The notes beneath the pieces were generated by a model. It was not told the origin of the DNA, made no database searches, and saw only the letters and a program-made list of their open reading frames with translations. The position numbers and the translations under genes are program-made. Positions 50,638-57,807 of a stretch of 64,000 nt of DNA are shown here, piece by piece (position 1 is the stretch's first letter; every line of letters starts with the position of its first letter). Source of the DNA: Chitinophaga qingshengii (GTDB taxonomy: Bacteria; Bacteroidota; Bacteroidia; Chitinophagales; Chitinophagaceae); the NCBI RefSeq assembly GCF_014529935.1, contig NZ_JACVFC010000007.1, positions 124,001 through 188,000 on the forward strand, read 5' to 3'.

Positions 50638-50645
50638 TAGTTTTG
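50638..50645 (+). promoter_or_regulatory. -7 promoter box of the lactonase gene (TAGTTTTG)
   Basis: Exact TAnnTTTG match, 46 nt before the TTG start at 50692. Confidence 0.5.
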
Positions 50646-50691
50646 TGTGAACAGGTAACATCTTCTATTTCACGTTAAAAGAAAAATCACC

Positions 50692-51819
50692 TTGATAAAA
50701 AAGATTCCCTTGTTGTGCTTGCTTGTGCTGGGATACAGCCAGTGGCTTTCCGCTCAGCAGTATTATTTGTTTATCGGCTCCTATAACAAGGATAAAAACA
50801 AGACAGGTATCTATATCTACCGGTTTAATCGGGCCACCGGAAAATCAGACATGACGGATACCATTGGTAACGTGCTGAACCCTGGTTACCTGGTGCCATC
50901 GGCCAATGGCAGCTACCTGTACGCCTGTACGGAAGCACAAACACCCAAAGCAGGCAGCGTCAGCAGCTATGCGTTTAATCCGGAAACAGGAAAAGCGGTA
51001 TGGATCAATAGTCAATCCAGCGGGGGAGATAACCCGGTGTACATTACGGAACATAAGAGCGGCCGCTGGTTGGCGGTAGCCAATTATACGGGCGGAAGTG
51101 CGGCGGTATTGCCCGTAGAGAATGGTCATGTCGGCAAAGCGGCACAGGTGTTTGCGTTTAAGGATAGCAGTCTCACCGACCGGCAGCGGAGTGCGCATAT
51201 TCACTCGGCAGTACTGGACCCGGCGCATCGTTTTCTGTTCCTGCCCGATCTGGGCGCAGATAAAATCCGCTGTTTTGCTTTCGACGCGCAACTGCCGGCG
51301 CCTTTACAACCCGCCACGCCGCCTTTTACCGCCACAGTGCCCGGCAGCGGACCGCGGCATTTTGCTTTCCATCCTACACTGCCGCTGGCTTACAGCATAG
51401 AAGAATTATCCGGTATGGTGACAGCCTATCATTATGCCAATGGTAAACTGGACAGTCTGCAACGGATAAAGGCGCATTACAAACGCGGGCAGGATATCGA
51501 CTATAGCGGTGCTGATATCCACGTATCGCCCGATGGCCGTTTTTTATATGCCTCGATCCGGGCAGAAGAGAACATCATTGTGATCTATGCGATAGATCCG
51601 GCAACAGGTTTGCTGACGAGGATAGCCCGGCAATCTACCGGCGGCGATCATCCGCGTAATTTTGTGATCGACCCTACCGGCAAATATTTACTGGTGGCTA
51701 ATATGATGAGCAATAATGTAGTGGTGTTTGAACGCAACGCGCAAACCGGGTTACTGAAGAAAACCGGAACAACGCTGAACATGCCGGCGCCTTCCTGTTT
51801 ACAGATAAAAGCGTACTGA
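50692..51819 (+). CDS. Secreted lactonase family (6-phosphogluconolactonase-like) beta-propeller
   Basis: 375 residues. Start is a TTG at 50692; no ATG lies nearby and the signal peptide IPLLCLLVLGYSQWLSAQ begins just after it. Seven-bladed propeller repeats: YYLFIGSYNKDKNKTGIYIY, SSGGDNPVYITEHKSGRWLA, LPDLGADKIRCFAFDA, GSGPRHFAFHPTLPLAYSIE, ADIHVSPDGRFLYASIRAEE and TGGDHPRNFVIDPTGKYLLV. The family splits lactones of sugars; exported members act in the periplasm, substrate unknown. Convergent with the reductase-like gene. Confidence 0.9.
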   Translation: MIKKIPLLCLLVLGYSQWLSAQQYYLFIGSYNKDKNKTGIYIYRFNRATGKSDMTDTIGNVLNPGYLVPSANGSYLYACTEAQTPKAGSVSSYAFNPETGKAVWINSQSSGGDNPVYITEHKSGRWLAVANYTGGSAAVLPVENGHVGKAAQVFAFKDSSLTDRQRSAHIHSAVLDPAHRFLFLPDLGADKIRCFAFDAQLPAPLQPATPPFTATVPGSGPRHFAFHPTLPLAYSIEELSGMVTAYHYANGKLDSLQRIKAHYKRGQDIDYSGADIHVSPDGRFLYASIRAEENIIVIYAIDPATGLLTRIARQSTGGDHPRNFVIDPTGKYLLVANMMSNNVVVFERNAQTGLLKKTGTTLNMPAPSCLQIKAY

Positions 51820-51822
51820 TTG

Positions 51823-52590
51823 TTACCAGAGAAACGGCAGCAAAACACGTCGCCGTGATGGATAGTCGGGGAACTGCTGCCGGTACCAGCGTTGATTGGC
51901 GGCAGCCCTGGGTACCAGGTTGGCGCAGGTCCAGATAAAGAAGGCCAGCGCTGGCGCACTCCAGGTAAGCATCGCATAACCACCCCATTCCAGGATCTCG
52001 CCCATCAGGTTGGGAGAAGTAACGTATTCGAAAAGTCCGCCCTGTGGCAACTTATAGCCGGTTTCATGTTTACCCCGCAAACCGATCAAATGATAATCCG
52101 CCGACCAGTTGATGATCATACCACTGAAAAAGAACAGGGTACCCAGTATAAAAGGAAAACTGGTCCACCAGTCGTCGGGATAATGGGCGTAATGCGCAAA
52201 CCAGGAACCCAGCAACGAACCATTGACGGTATTAAACAACATGGCCGATAACATAATCACCAGCGGCATTTTTTTACCCCGGGTACGTATCATAAACGGA
52301 TATACGAAGCTGCGGTGCAGGTAATGGAGCAGGAACATACCGGTCATGATACCCGCCGGTGAGGCCCATTGTACCCTGGTGGGGGGCTGCCATACAAAAA
52401 AAGATACCAGGACGGTCGTCTCCATTAATACCCATCCCAGTTTATTACTCACCATAGGACCCCACTTTTCGGAGGTATAGCGGCCATAGGGCGCTTCCCG
52501 GCGTAACAGGTAAAACGCTGCGATGATGCCGATGACAGACCAGCCGCCAATAAAAAGATAATACTGCTGAAGAGAAGGATATTGATTCAT
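51823..52590 (-). CDS. Steroid 5-alpha-reductase-like membrane protein
   Basis: 255 residues, six or seven membrane helices. It has the family's conserved features: the early APYGRYTSEKWGPMVSNKLG, the central FHRSFVYPF-like LHRSFVYPFMIRTRGKKMP, and the C-terminal NADPH region LRGKHETGYKLPQGGLFEYV, SPNLMGEILEWGGYA and the terminal NQRWYRQQFPDYPSRRRVL. The family reduces C4-C5 double bonds of 3-oxo-steroids and similar lipids; a bacterial substrate is not known to me. Its start overlaps the end of the 3-beta-HSD-like gene by 4 bases (ATGA). Confidence 0.9.
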   Translation of the reverse strand: MNQYPSLQQYYLFIGGWSVIGIIAAFYLLRREAPYGRYTSEKWGPMVSNKLGWVLMETTVLVSFFVWQPPTRVQWASPAGIMTGMFLLHYLHRSFVYPFMIRTRGKKMPLVIMLSAMLFNTVNGSLLGSWFAHYAHYPDDWWTSFPFILGTLFFFSGMIINWSADYHLIGLRGKHETGYKLPQGGLFEYVTSPNLMGEILEWGGYAMLTWSAPALAFFIWTCANLVPRAAANQRWYRQQFPDYPSRRRVLLPFLW

Positions 52591-53561
52591 GAGAGCATCC
52601 TGTTTTCTTTAAACCATGCAATGGTATCCTGCAAGGTGTTCACCAGGCTGCCGGGCTGAAACCCCAACTCCCTGCGGGCCTTGCTATTGTCTATTTTACG
52701 ATTGCTGCGGGTAAGATTATACACCGACTGCCGGGTGTAATATGGCGCTCCGCCGGTAAGCCGAGCCCATGCCCGCACCAGCGGTAACGATCCCATCACC
52801 AGCCATAACGGTACTACGGGTAGGAATATACGTTTCCCTTTGATACGGGCTATGTGGGCGGACAGTGTTTTCAGCGTCATCCATTCACCGCTGAGGATGT
52901 AGGCCTGGCCGGGTGTACCGGCTGTCAGCGCCTGAACAATCGCATTGGCTACCTGGCGTACATCTACAAAATCAACGCCGCCGGGAAATATAGCCGGTAT
53001 CTTCCCCTGGTAAATACGAATCACGGCATCTCCTATGAGGGAAGGCCGCTGGTCAAACGGACCGATAACAGCTGTCGGCGCCAGTACGAGCACTTCCAAT
53101 GAAGGGCCATTGGCCGCCAGCGCTGTTTCCTGGGACACTGCTTTGGAATGATCATAACTGTAACGCATACCCTGCGTATACGGCCGGGTTTCATCCATCG
53201 GCATATCATAGGGCGCCTGTTCGTAAGCGGTAATGGAACTGATCAGTAAAAACCGCCGTACGCGGGAGCGTTGCGCCACTTCAGTCAACAGCCGGGTGGT
53301 AGCGGTATTGAAATGAAACGCGTCCATATCAGGAGTATCACTCACGGAAATCACCGCTGCCATATGGATCACGGCATCCATATCCTGTACAAAAGCGGCC
53401 ACAAAATCAGGGTCTAACAGGGAACCATATACGTAGGTGACACCGGTAACGGGCGCTTGTGTTTTTCGGGCATGTATCCTCAACTGGTGTCCCTGAGCCA
53501 GCAGCAAAGGGGTGAGTACGGAACCGATATACCCCATTGCGCCGGTGATTGCGATTTTCAT
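52587..53561 (-). CDS. 3-beta-HSD/dihydroflavonol-reductase-like NAD-dependent SDR
   Basis: 324 residues: IAITGAMGYIGSVLTPLLLA, VIHMAAVISVSD, LLISSITAYEQ, YSYDHSKAVSQETAL (Y-x-x-x-K about 155) and LAPTAVIGPFDQRPSLIG. It belongs to the extended SDRs acting on steroids, sterols or flavonoids. It is translationally coupled to the 5-alpha-reductase-like gene, so both likely act on one lipid substrate (inference). Confidence 0.88.
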   Translation of the reverse strand: MKIAITGAMGYIGSVLTPLLLAQGHQLRIHARKTQAPVTGVTYVYGSLLDPDFVAAFVQDMDAVIHMAAVISVSDTPDMDAFHFNTATTRLLTEVAQRSRVRRFLLISSITAYEQAPYDMPMDETRPYTQGMRYSYDHSKAVSQETALAANGPSLEVLVLAPTAVIGPFDQRPSLIGDAVIRIYQGKIPAIFPGGVDFVDVRQVANAIVQALTAGTPGQAYILSGEWMTLKTLSAHIARIKGKRIFLPVVPLWLVMGSLPLVRAWARLTGGAPYYTRQSVYNLTRSNRKIDNSKARRELGFQPGSLVNTLQDTIAWFKENRMLS

Positions 53562-53642
53562 GCATCGAATATAATATTTTATTCTATGTTATGAGGTTTG
53601 GAGTGGGTGTCATTTTAGGCGACGTGGGATGGGGGACAAATC

Positions 53643-53685
53643 CTGAACCCCAGGGTTTTAAAGTCCCGGGGAATGCGTAAATCGC
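53643..53685 (-). terminator. GC-rich hairpin after the copper oxidase gene
   Basis: On the minus strand CCCCGGG pairs with CCCTGGGG (one G-T pair) around a TTTAAAA loop. It lacks a U-tract and looks like the REP-like hairpin at 34272. It sits in the 140-base gap behind the multicopper oxidase gene, in which nothing else is seen. Confidence 0.35.
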
Positions 53686-53701
53686 CCCCCGGCTCCATGT
53701 A

Positions 53702-55840
53702 TCAATATGACAACGTAATCCCCGCGCCAAATCCCATATCGCTGTCGTAGTGTGTGGAAAGTGCAAAATTACGGGTGAAGATATACCGGAAACCGGCCAT
53801 GTACTCTTTGTCGGTATTCACCATAAAGTTAAAACGCAATCTTCTCGTGATGGGTACGTCTTCGCGCATCAGCTGTATACGTAGCTTGCCATCGGTATCG
53901 AGAGAGGCATCTGCTACGAGCAGCATGGGAAGGGTGTACTGTACACCCAGGTGCAGCACCTGCCGGGAGTCTTTGCTGTTACGCTGACCGAAAAGGTTCT
54001 TTTCTTCTTCCTGCATTTTGCGGTAGCGGACATCCCAACCTACATAGCCCAGCAGCCATTGTTGTTTACCAAAGTAACGGCCGAAGTGGGTTTCGTTTTC
54101 ATAACCATGTCTATCGTTGAGGCCTATACGCCATTCGGCGGAGAGGCGGTAGCGGGTATTGGCCAGCATAATTTCGCCGTCGCTGCCGTTGCTTTCCAGT
54201 CCTACCTGACCCATGAGATGCAGCATACGATCATCGCGTTTGAGCATGCGGTAAGCTTTTACAGGGTCGGGTACCTGCGGATTGGGAGGGGAGTTTTCAT
54301 AGCTGAACACCCGGCCCATGCCGCTCATCATGTGGTACAGGATGTGGCAGTGGAAGAACCAGTCGCCGCTTTCGGTGGCTGCAAATTCGATGGTGTCTGT
54401 CTCCATCGGCATAATATCCAACACGGTTTTCAGCGGGGAATAGTCGCCCTGCCCGTTGAGTACCCGGAAAAAATGCCCGTGCAGGTGCATCGGGTGACGC
54501 ATCATGGTATTGTTGTACAGGATGATGCGTACATTCTCACCTTTCTTAATCAGGATTTTATCGGTCTCGGAAACGGTTTTATTGTTGATGGTCCATACAT
54601 AGCGGTTCATGTTACCGGTCAGCTCGAAGTTCAGCACTTTGGTGGGAGCTTCGGGCAGCGTGGTTTTCTGCGGCGCTTTCAGCATACCATAGTTGAGCGT
54701 TACGATATCGCCGGCGCTGGAGTCGGGATTGGTGATTTCGGGGTACATCACGGTGTTCATGTCCATGGTCTGGTTGGTCATGGCCATACCGCCGCTGGTA
54801 TCGAGGTTACCATCCATGCGCATCATGTCGTTCATCATTTTCATCCCTTCGAAGTATTTCAGTTTAGGGAGATGGCGGGCTGCCACTTTTTCGCCGGTAC
54901 CCAACCAGAAGGAGGTACTGTTCGTACGGTCTTCAGCGGTAGCCAGGAACTCATAACTTTTATTATCAGGGATGGTGACTACCACGTCGTAGGTTTCGGA
55001 TACGCCTACCAGCAGCCGGTCTACTTCCACAGGTTCTACTTCGGCGCCGTCATTGGCAACTACGGTGAGTTTACCGCCGCCATAGCCGAGCCAGAAATAG
55101 GTGGATGAACTGCCGTTGATGACCCGCAACCTCACTTTGTCGCCAGCTTTGTATTTGGGCGCGGCGGCCTGGGGCTGACCGTTGGTGAGGAAACGTTCGT
55201 AGTACACGTCGCTCACGTCCATGGCGGTCATACGTTTCCATTCGTTGGTGACTTTAGTGCCGAAATAACCCTTTTTAACGGCTTCTGCATAGCTCTGGGT
55301 AGAACCTTTTTTGATGGCAAACCAATCGCTGGCATTGTGCAGCATACGGTTTACCTGATGTGGGTGAATGTCTGTCCAGTCGCTCAGCAGCACTACTTCT
55401 TCCTTTTCAGGGGCCGCATTTCTTTTATGGAATACGATCGCGCCGTACATACCGCTCTGTTCCTGGAACATGGTATGACTATGATACCAGTAGGTGCCGT
55501 TTTGTACGATCGGGAAACGGAATTTATGGGTCTGACCTGCTTTAATGGGTTGCGTGGTCAGGTAGGGCACACCATCTTCCTCGTTGGGTAATATCAGGCC
55601 ATGCCAGTGGATGGAAGTTTCTTCATGCAGGGTATTGTGAACATATATTTCGGCGGTATCGCCTTCGGTGAAATGCAGGGTAGGGCCGGGAATGGTGCCG
55701 TTGATGGCCAGGGCGTGCTTCATTTTCCCGGAGTAGTGGACCATGGTATCGCCCACGTAAAGATCGTAACGGATGGTCTTTTGCGAAAATACGGTGTGAC
55801 TGGTAATGAGTAACAGTAGCAGTGCGAGAAGCTGTTTCAT
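53702..55840 (-). CDS. Multicopper oxidase with C-terminal CopB-like barrel domain
   Basis: 712 residues with signal peptide (LLALLLLLITSHTVFSQ). The oxidase part (1-520) has all four copper motifs: HWHGLILPN (about 80), YWYHSHTMF (about 120), HPMHLHGHFF (about 450) and FFHCHILYHMMSGM (about 498), plus a Met-rich stretch (MKMMNDMMRMDG, MAMTNQTMDM) as in copper-tolerance CopA oxidases. Residues about 530-712 form beta-strands (YRLSAEWRIGLNDRHGYEN, WLLGYVGWDVRYRK, HLGVQYTLPMLLVADASL) and end with an aromatic (TLSY), resembling the outer-membrane CopB barrel. It probably oxidises Cu(I) outside the cytosol. Length exceeds plain oxidases (about 550). Confidence 0.9.
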   Translation of the reverse strand: MKQLLALLLLLITSHTVFSQKTIRYDLYVGDTMVHYSGKMKHALAINGTIPGPTLHFTEGDTAEIYVHNTLHEETSIHWHGLILPNEEDGVPYLTTQPIKAGQTHKFRFPIVQNGTYWYHSHTMFQEQSGMYGAIVFHKRNAAPEKEEVVLLSDWTDIHPHQVNRMLHNASDWFAIKKGSTQSYAEAVKKGYFGTKVTNEWKRMTAMDVSDVYYERFLTNGQPQAAAPKYKAGDKVRLRVINGSSSTYFWLGYGGGKLTVVANDGAEVEPVEVDRLLVGVSETYDVVVTIPDNKSYEFLATAEDRTNSTSFWLGTGEKVAARHLPKLKYFEGMKMMNDMMRMDGNLDTSGGMAMTNQTMDMNTVMYPEITNPDSSAGDIVTLNYGMLKAPQKTTLPEAPTKVLNFELTGNMNRYVWTINNKTVSETDKILIKKGENVRIILYNNTMMRHPMHLHGHFFRVLNGQGDYSPLKTVLDIMPMETDTIEFAATESGDWFFHCHILYHMMSGMGRVFSYENSPPNPQVPDPVKAYRMLKRDDRMLHLMGQVGLESNGSDGEIMLANTRYRLSAEWRIGLNDRHGYENETHFGRYFGKQQWLLGYVGWDVRYRKMQEEEKNLFGQRNSKDSRQVLHLGVQYTLPMLLVADASLDTDGKLRIQLMREDVPITRRLRFNFMVNTDKEYMAGFRYIFTRNFALSTHYDSDMGFGAGITLSY

Positions 55841-55930
55841 AAGAGATGTTTATCGACAGAAGGCGGGAGGCGGAAACCAGCAAGGCGGCAAGGGGGCGGG
55901 AAAAGGGCCCGCTCCCTTGCCACGGCTGAG

Positions 55931-56383
55931 TTATTTGATGGTTTCGTTTATTTTACCGCAACTCAGCATCTGGGCGCCGTAGTACGGATTTTTGATAGCG
56001 GTGCTGTTACTGAGCCAGGAGGCTTTTTTCATCGGGCAGTAATCCTGGTAGATTGGCTGGTCAGACAGTTTGGAAGATTTAGCCAGCTGATAGAGGTTGT
56101 CAGACAGGGTTTTAAATGCTTCCCGTTGACGGGCCAGGTCTTTGGTGCCAGAGATGCCGGTAGCGTCTGTAATCAGTTTGTCCTTGTTGGAAGCATCGGA
56201 TGCTTTGGCAGCCTGAACAAAAGAGGCGGCAGCGCTGGCGGCATTGTCGGCATTACCGCTTACCAGGGCGTCCTTGATGCTGTAGTAATTGGTCAGGAGA
56301 GGTGATTGTCCTTTGTCCTGGGCTTCACTGCGAAAGGAAAAGAGTGCGGTGAGCATAGATGCGGCTAAAATAAACTTTTTCAT
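55931..56383 (-). CDS. Secreted DUF3347-like copper-locus protein
   Basis: 150 residues from ATG 56383 (a TTG two codons upstream is not needed). Signal peptide FILAASMLTALFSFRSEAQ. Mature helices: LLTNYYSIKDALVSGNADNA, ASAAASFVQAAKA, DLARQREAFKTLSDNLYQLA, then YQDYCPMKKASWLSNSTAIK and a final LSCGKI. This is the DUF3347 pattern, often found with copper efflux genes in Bacteroidetes; the Cys, Met and Lys near the C-terminus (CPMKK) could bind metal (inference). Sits between the HMA chaperone and the oxidase. Confidence 0.85.
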   Translation of the reverse strand: MKKFILAASMLTALFSFRSEAQDKGQSPLLTNYYSIKDALVSGNADNAASAAASFVQAAKASDASNKDKLITDATGISGTKDLARQREAFKTLSDNLYQLAKSSKLSDQPIYQDYCPMKKASWLSNSTAIKNPYYGAQMLSCGKINETIK

Positions 56384-56394
56384 ATCCAATAATT

Positions 56395-56607
56395 TTAGGC
56401 GATGTTTTCGGCTTTGTAACCAGCTGTTTCTACGGCTTTGCGGATGGCAGCTGCGTCTACATTGTCTGCAGAAATAGTGAGTACTTTATCGGGAGACTGC
56501 AGGTCTACTTCCCAGTTGTCGGCGCCCGCGGTTTCATTTAATCCGGGTGTTACTTTTTCCAGGCAGCCGGTGCATTTGATATTAGTCTTGAATTGAACTG
56601 TTTGCAT
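56395..56607 (-). CDS. HMA-domain copper chaperone (CopZ-like)
   Basis: 70 residues, one ferredoxin-like heavy-metal-associated domain. The metal site is KCTGC (about 11-15), with the usual flanking FKTNIKCTGCLEKVTPGL; the C-terminal strand is AVETAGYKAENI. It hands copper to the P-type ATPase encoded upstream or senses excess metal. It has its own copy of the predicted AraC-type operator (56686-56716) and -7 box, so it heads a transcript with the DUF3347-like and oxidase genes. Confidence 0.92.
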   Translation of the reverse strand: MQTVQFKTNIKCTGCLEKVTPGLNETAGADNWEVDLQSPDKVLTISADNVDAAAIRKAVETAGYKAENIA

Positions 56608-56655
56608 CTTATTATTTTTTTAATGTGGTGAATGTCTTTGTTTTTGTTGATGATG

Positions 56656-56663
56656 TAAAATTA
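56656..56663 (-). promoter_or_regulatory. -7 box of the HMA chaperone promoter (TAATTTTA)
   Basis: Seven of eight match TAnnTTTG. It is exactly 22 nt from operator copy A, the same as at the other two operator copies. Confidence 0.45.
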
Positions 56664-56685
56664 CATCGGAAGCGGGGCTGAACTG

Positions 56686-56716
56686 TTATACAATTGAGTA
56701 ATCGTTTTATATAATT
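56686..56716. promoter_or_regulatory. Predicted AraC-type operator, copy A (before HMA chaperone)
   Basis: Half-sites TTATACAATT (56686-56695) and TTATATAATT (56707-56716), same orientation, starts 21 bp apart, preceded by G. See copies at 60129 and 60613. Confidence 0.7.
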
Positions 56717-56724
56717 ATGGGCTG

Positions 56725-57780
56725 TTATTCCCCGATGTTGACGGTTACCTCGTTGTTGAGCGGGAAGCTCTGGCAAAGCAGCACGTAGCCCGCATCCAGC
56801 TCTTCTTTGCGCAGGGCGTAGTTCTGTTGCATATGCACGGCACCCTGGGTAAGCCGGGCCGCGCAGCGGCCACAGGTACCCGACTGGCAGGAGTGTGATA
56901 ACGGTATCCTTTCTTCCAGCGCTGCCGCCAGGATAGTTTGCCCCGGTTGTACTTCCAGCAGGTTGCATTGTTCGTAATAATGCAGCAGTACTTCCTGCGG
57001 CGTATCGGGTAATGCTATCGCAGGGGCGCTGCTTTCTACTGCAAATGATTCCTGACGTATATGCGTTTCCGGTATACCCAGTGATGATAATGATTCCTGG
57101 TGCAGTTTCATCAGTTCCGCAGGCCCGCAGAGAAAAAAATGCGCAGGTGCGGTGGTATTACCAATGGCCTGTTTGATCAGCTTTTTGATAATAATCCTGT
57201 TTAAACGGCCGGTCATGATATTGGCCGGGTCATCAGCCGCAGCAGTATGTTTTGATAAAACATATTGTATGCGGATATTGTTGTGTTGAGCTTCCCAGTT
57301 GTCCAGCGCCGTTTTGAAGATCGTATCCGGAACCGAGCGGCTGGCATACAATAGCGTAATTTTCGTATCCGGTTGTTGATGCGCGATGCTGCGGGCAATG
57401 GAAAATAATGGGGTGATACCGCTGCCGCCTGCAAGTAACACTACGTGGCGGTAGTGACTGGTATCATCATCCAGGGTGAAGGCGCCATAAGGACCATCAA
57501 TATCCCAGCTGTGAATATTTTCTGCGTTATCGATAATGTAGCTGCTCATCACACCTCCGGCAACTTTCTTAATGGTAATGGATGGGGTGGTATCTGTATG
57601 TGGAACGGAGCTGAGGGAGTAAGACCGGGAGACCGGCCGTCCATCAATCCTTAGTGTGAGATTGATGAACTGGCCGGCCAGGTAATGGAAAGTTTCTCCG
57701 CGGGTATCAAATATAATGGTAACGGTATCTGCTGTTTCCCGGATGATTTGTTGTGTGTTCCAGGTATATGATGAAGGCAT
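56725..57780 (-). CDS. Ferredoxin-NADP reductase-like flavoprotein with 2Fe-2S domain
   Basis: 351 residues. FAD domain with RSYSLSS (about 53-59); NAD(P) domain with LLAGGSGITPLFSIARSI and LLYASRS, then HFFLCGPAELM. A plant-type 2Fe-2S ferredoxin domain at the C-terminus has SCQSGTCGRCAARLTQG and LLCQSFP (four Cys, C-x4-C-x2-C...C). It resembles PaaE/HmpX-like reductases passing electrons from NADPH to a partner oxygenase or metalloprotein. It sits between CopA ATPase and HMA chaperone in the copper locus; a role in reducing Cu(II) to Cu(I) for export is possible (inference). Confidence 0.9.
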   Translation of the reverse strand: MPSSYTWNTQQIIRETADTVTIIFDTRGETFHYLAGQFINLTLRIDGRPVSRSYSLSSVPHTDTTPSITIKKVAGGVMSSYIIDNAENIHSWDIDGPYGAFTLDDDTSHYRHVVLLAGGSGITPLFSIARSIAHQQPDTKITLLYASRSVPDTIFKTALDNWEAQHNNIRIQYVLSKHTAAADDPANIMTGRLNRIIIKKLIKQAIGNTTAPAHFFLCGPAELMKLHQESLSSLGIPETHIRQESFAVESSAPAIALPDTPQEVLLHYYEQCNLLEVQPGQTILAAALEERIPLSHSCQSGTCGRCAARLTQGAVHMQQNYALRKEELDAGYVLLCQSFPLNNEVTVNIGE

Positions 57781-57807
57781 GTAGTTGTGTTAATGAATAC
57801 GAATAGA

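Noticed and set aside
53951..55108. A 385-codon open frame antisense to the multicopper oxidase
   Set aside because: The minus-strand gene has all four copper motifs; the plus-strand reading is a His-rich shadow.
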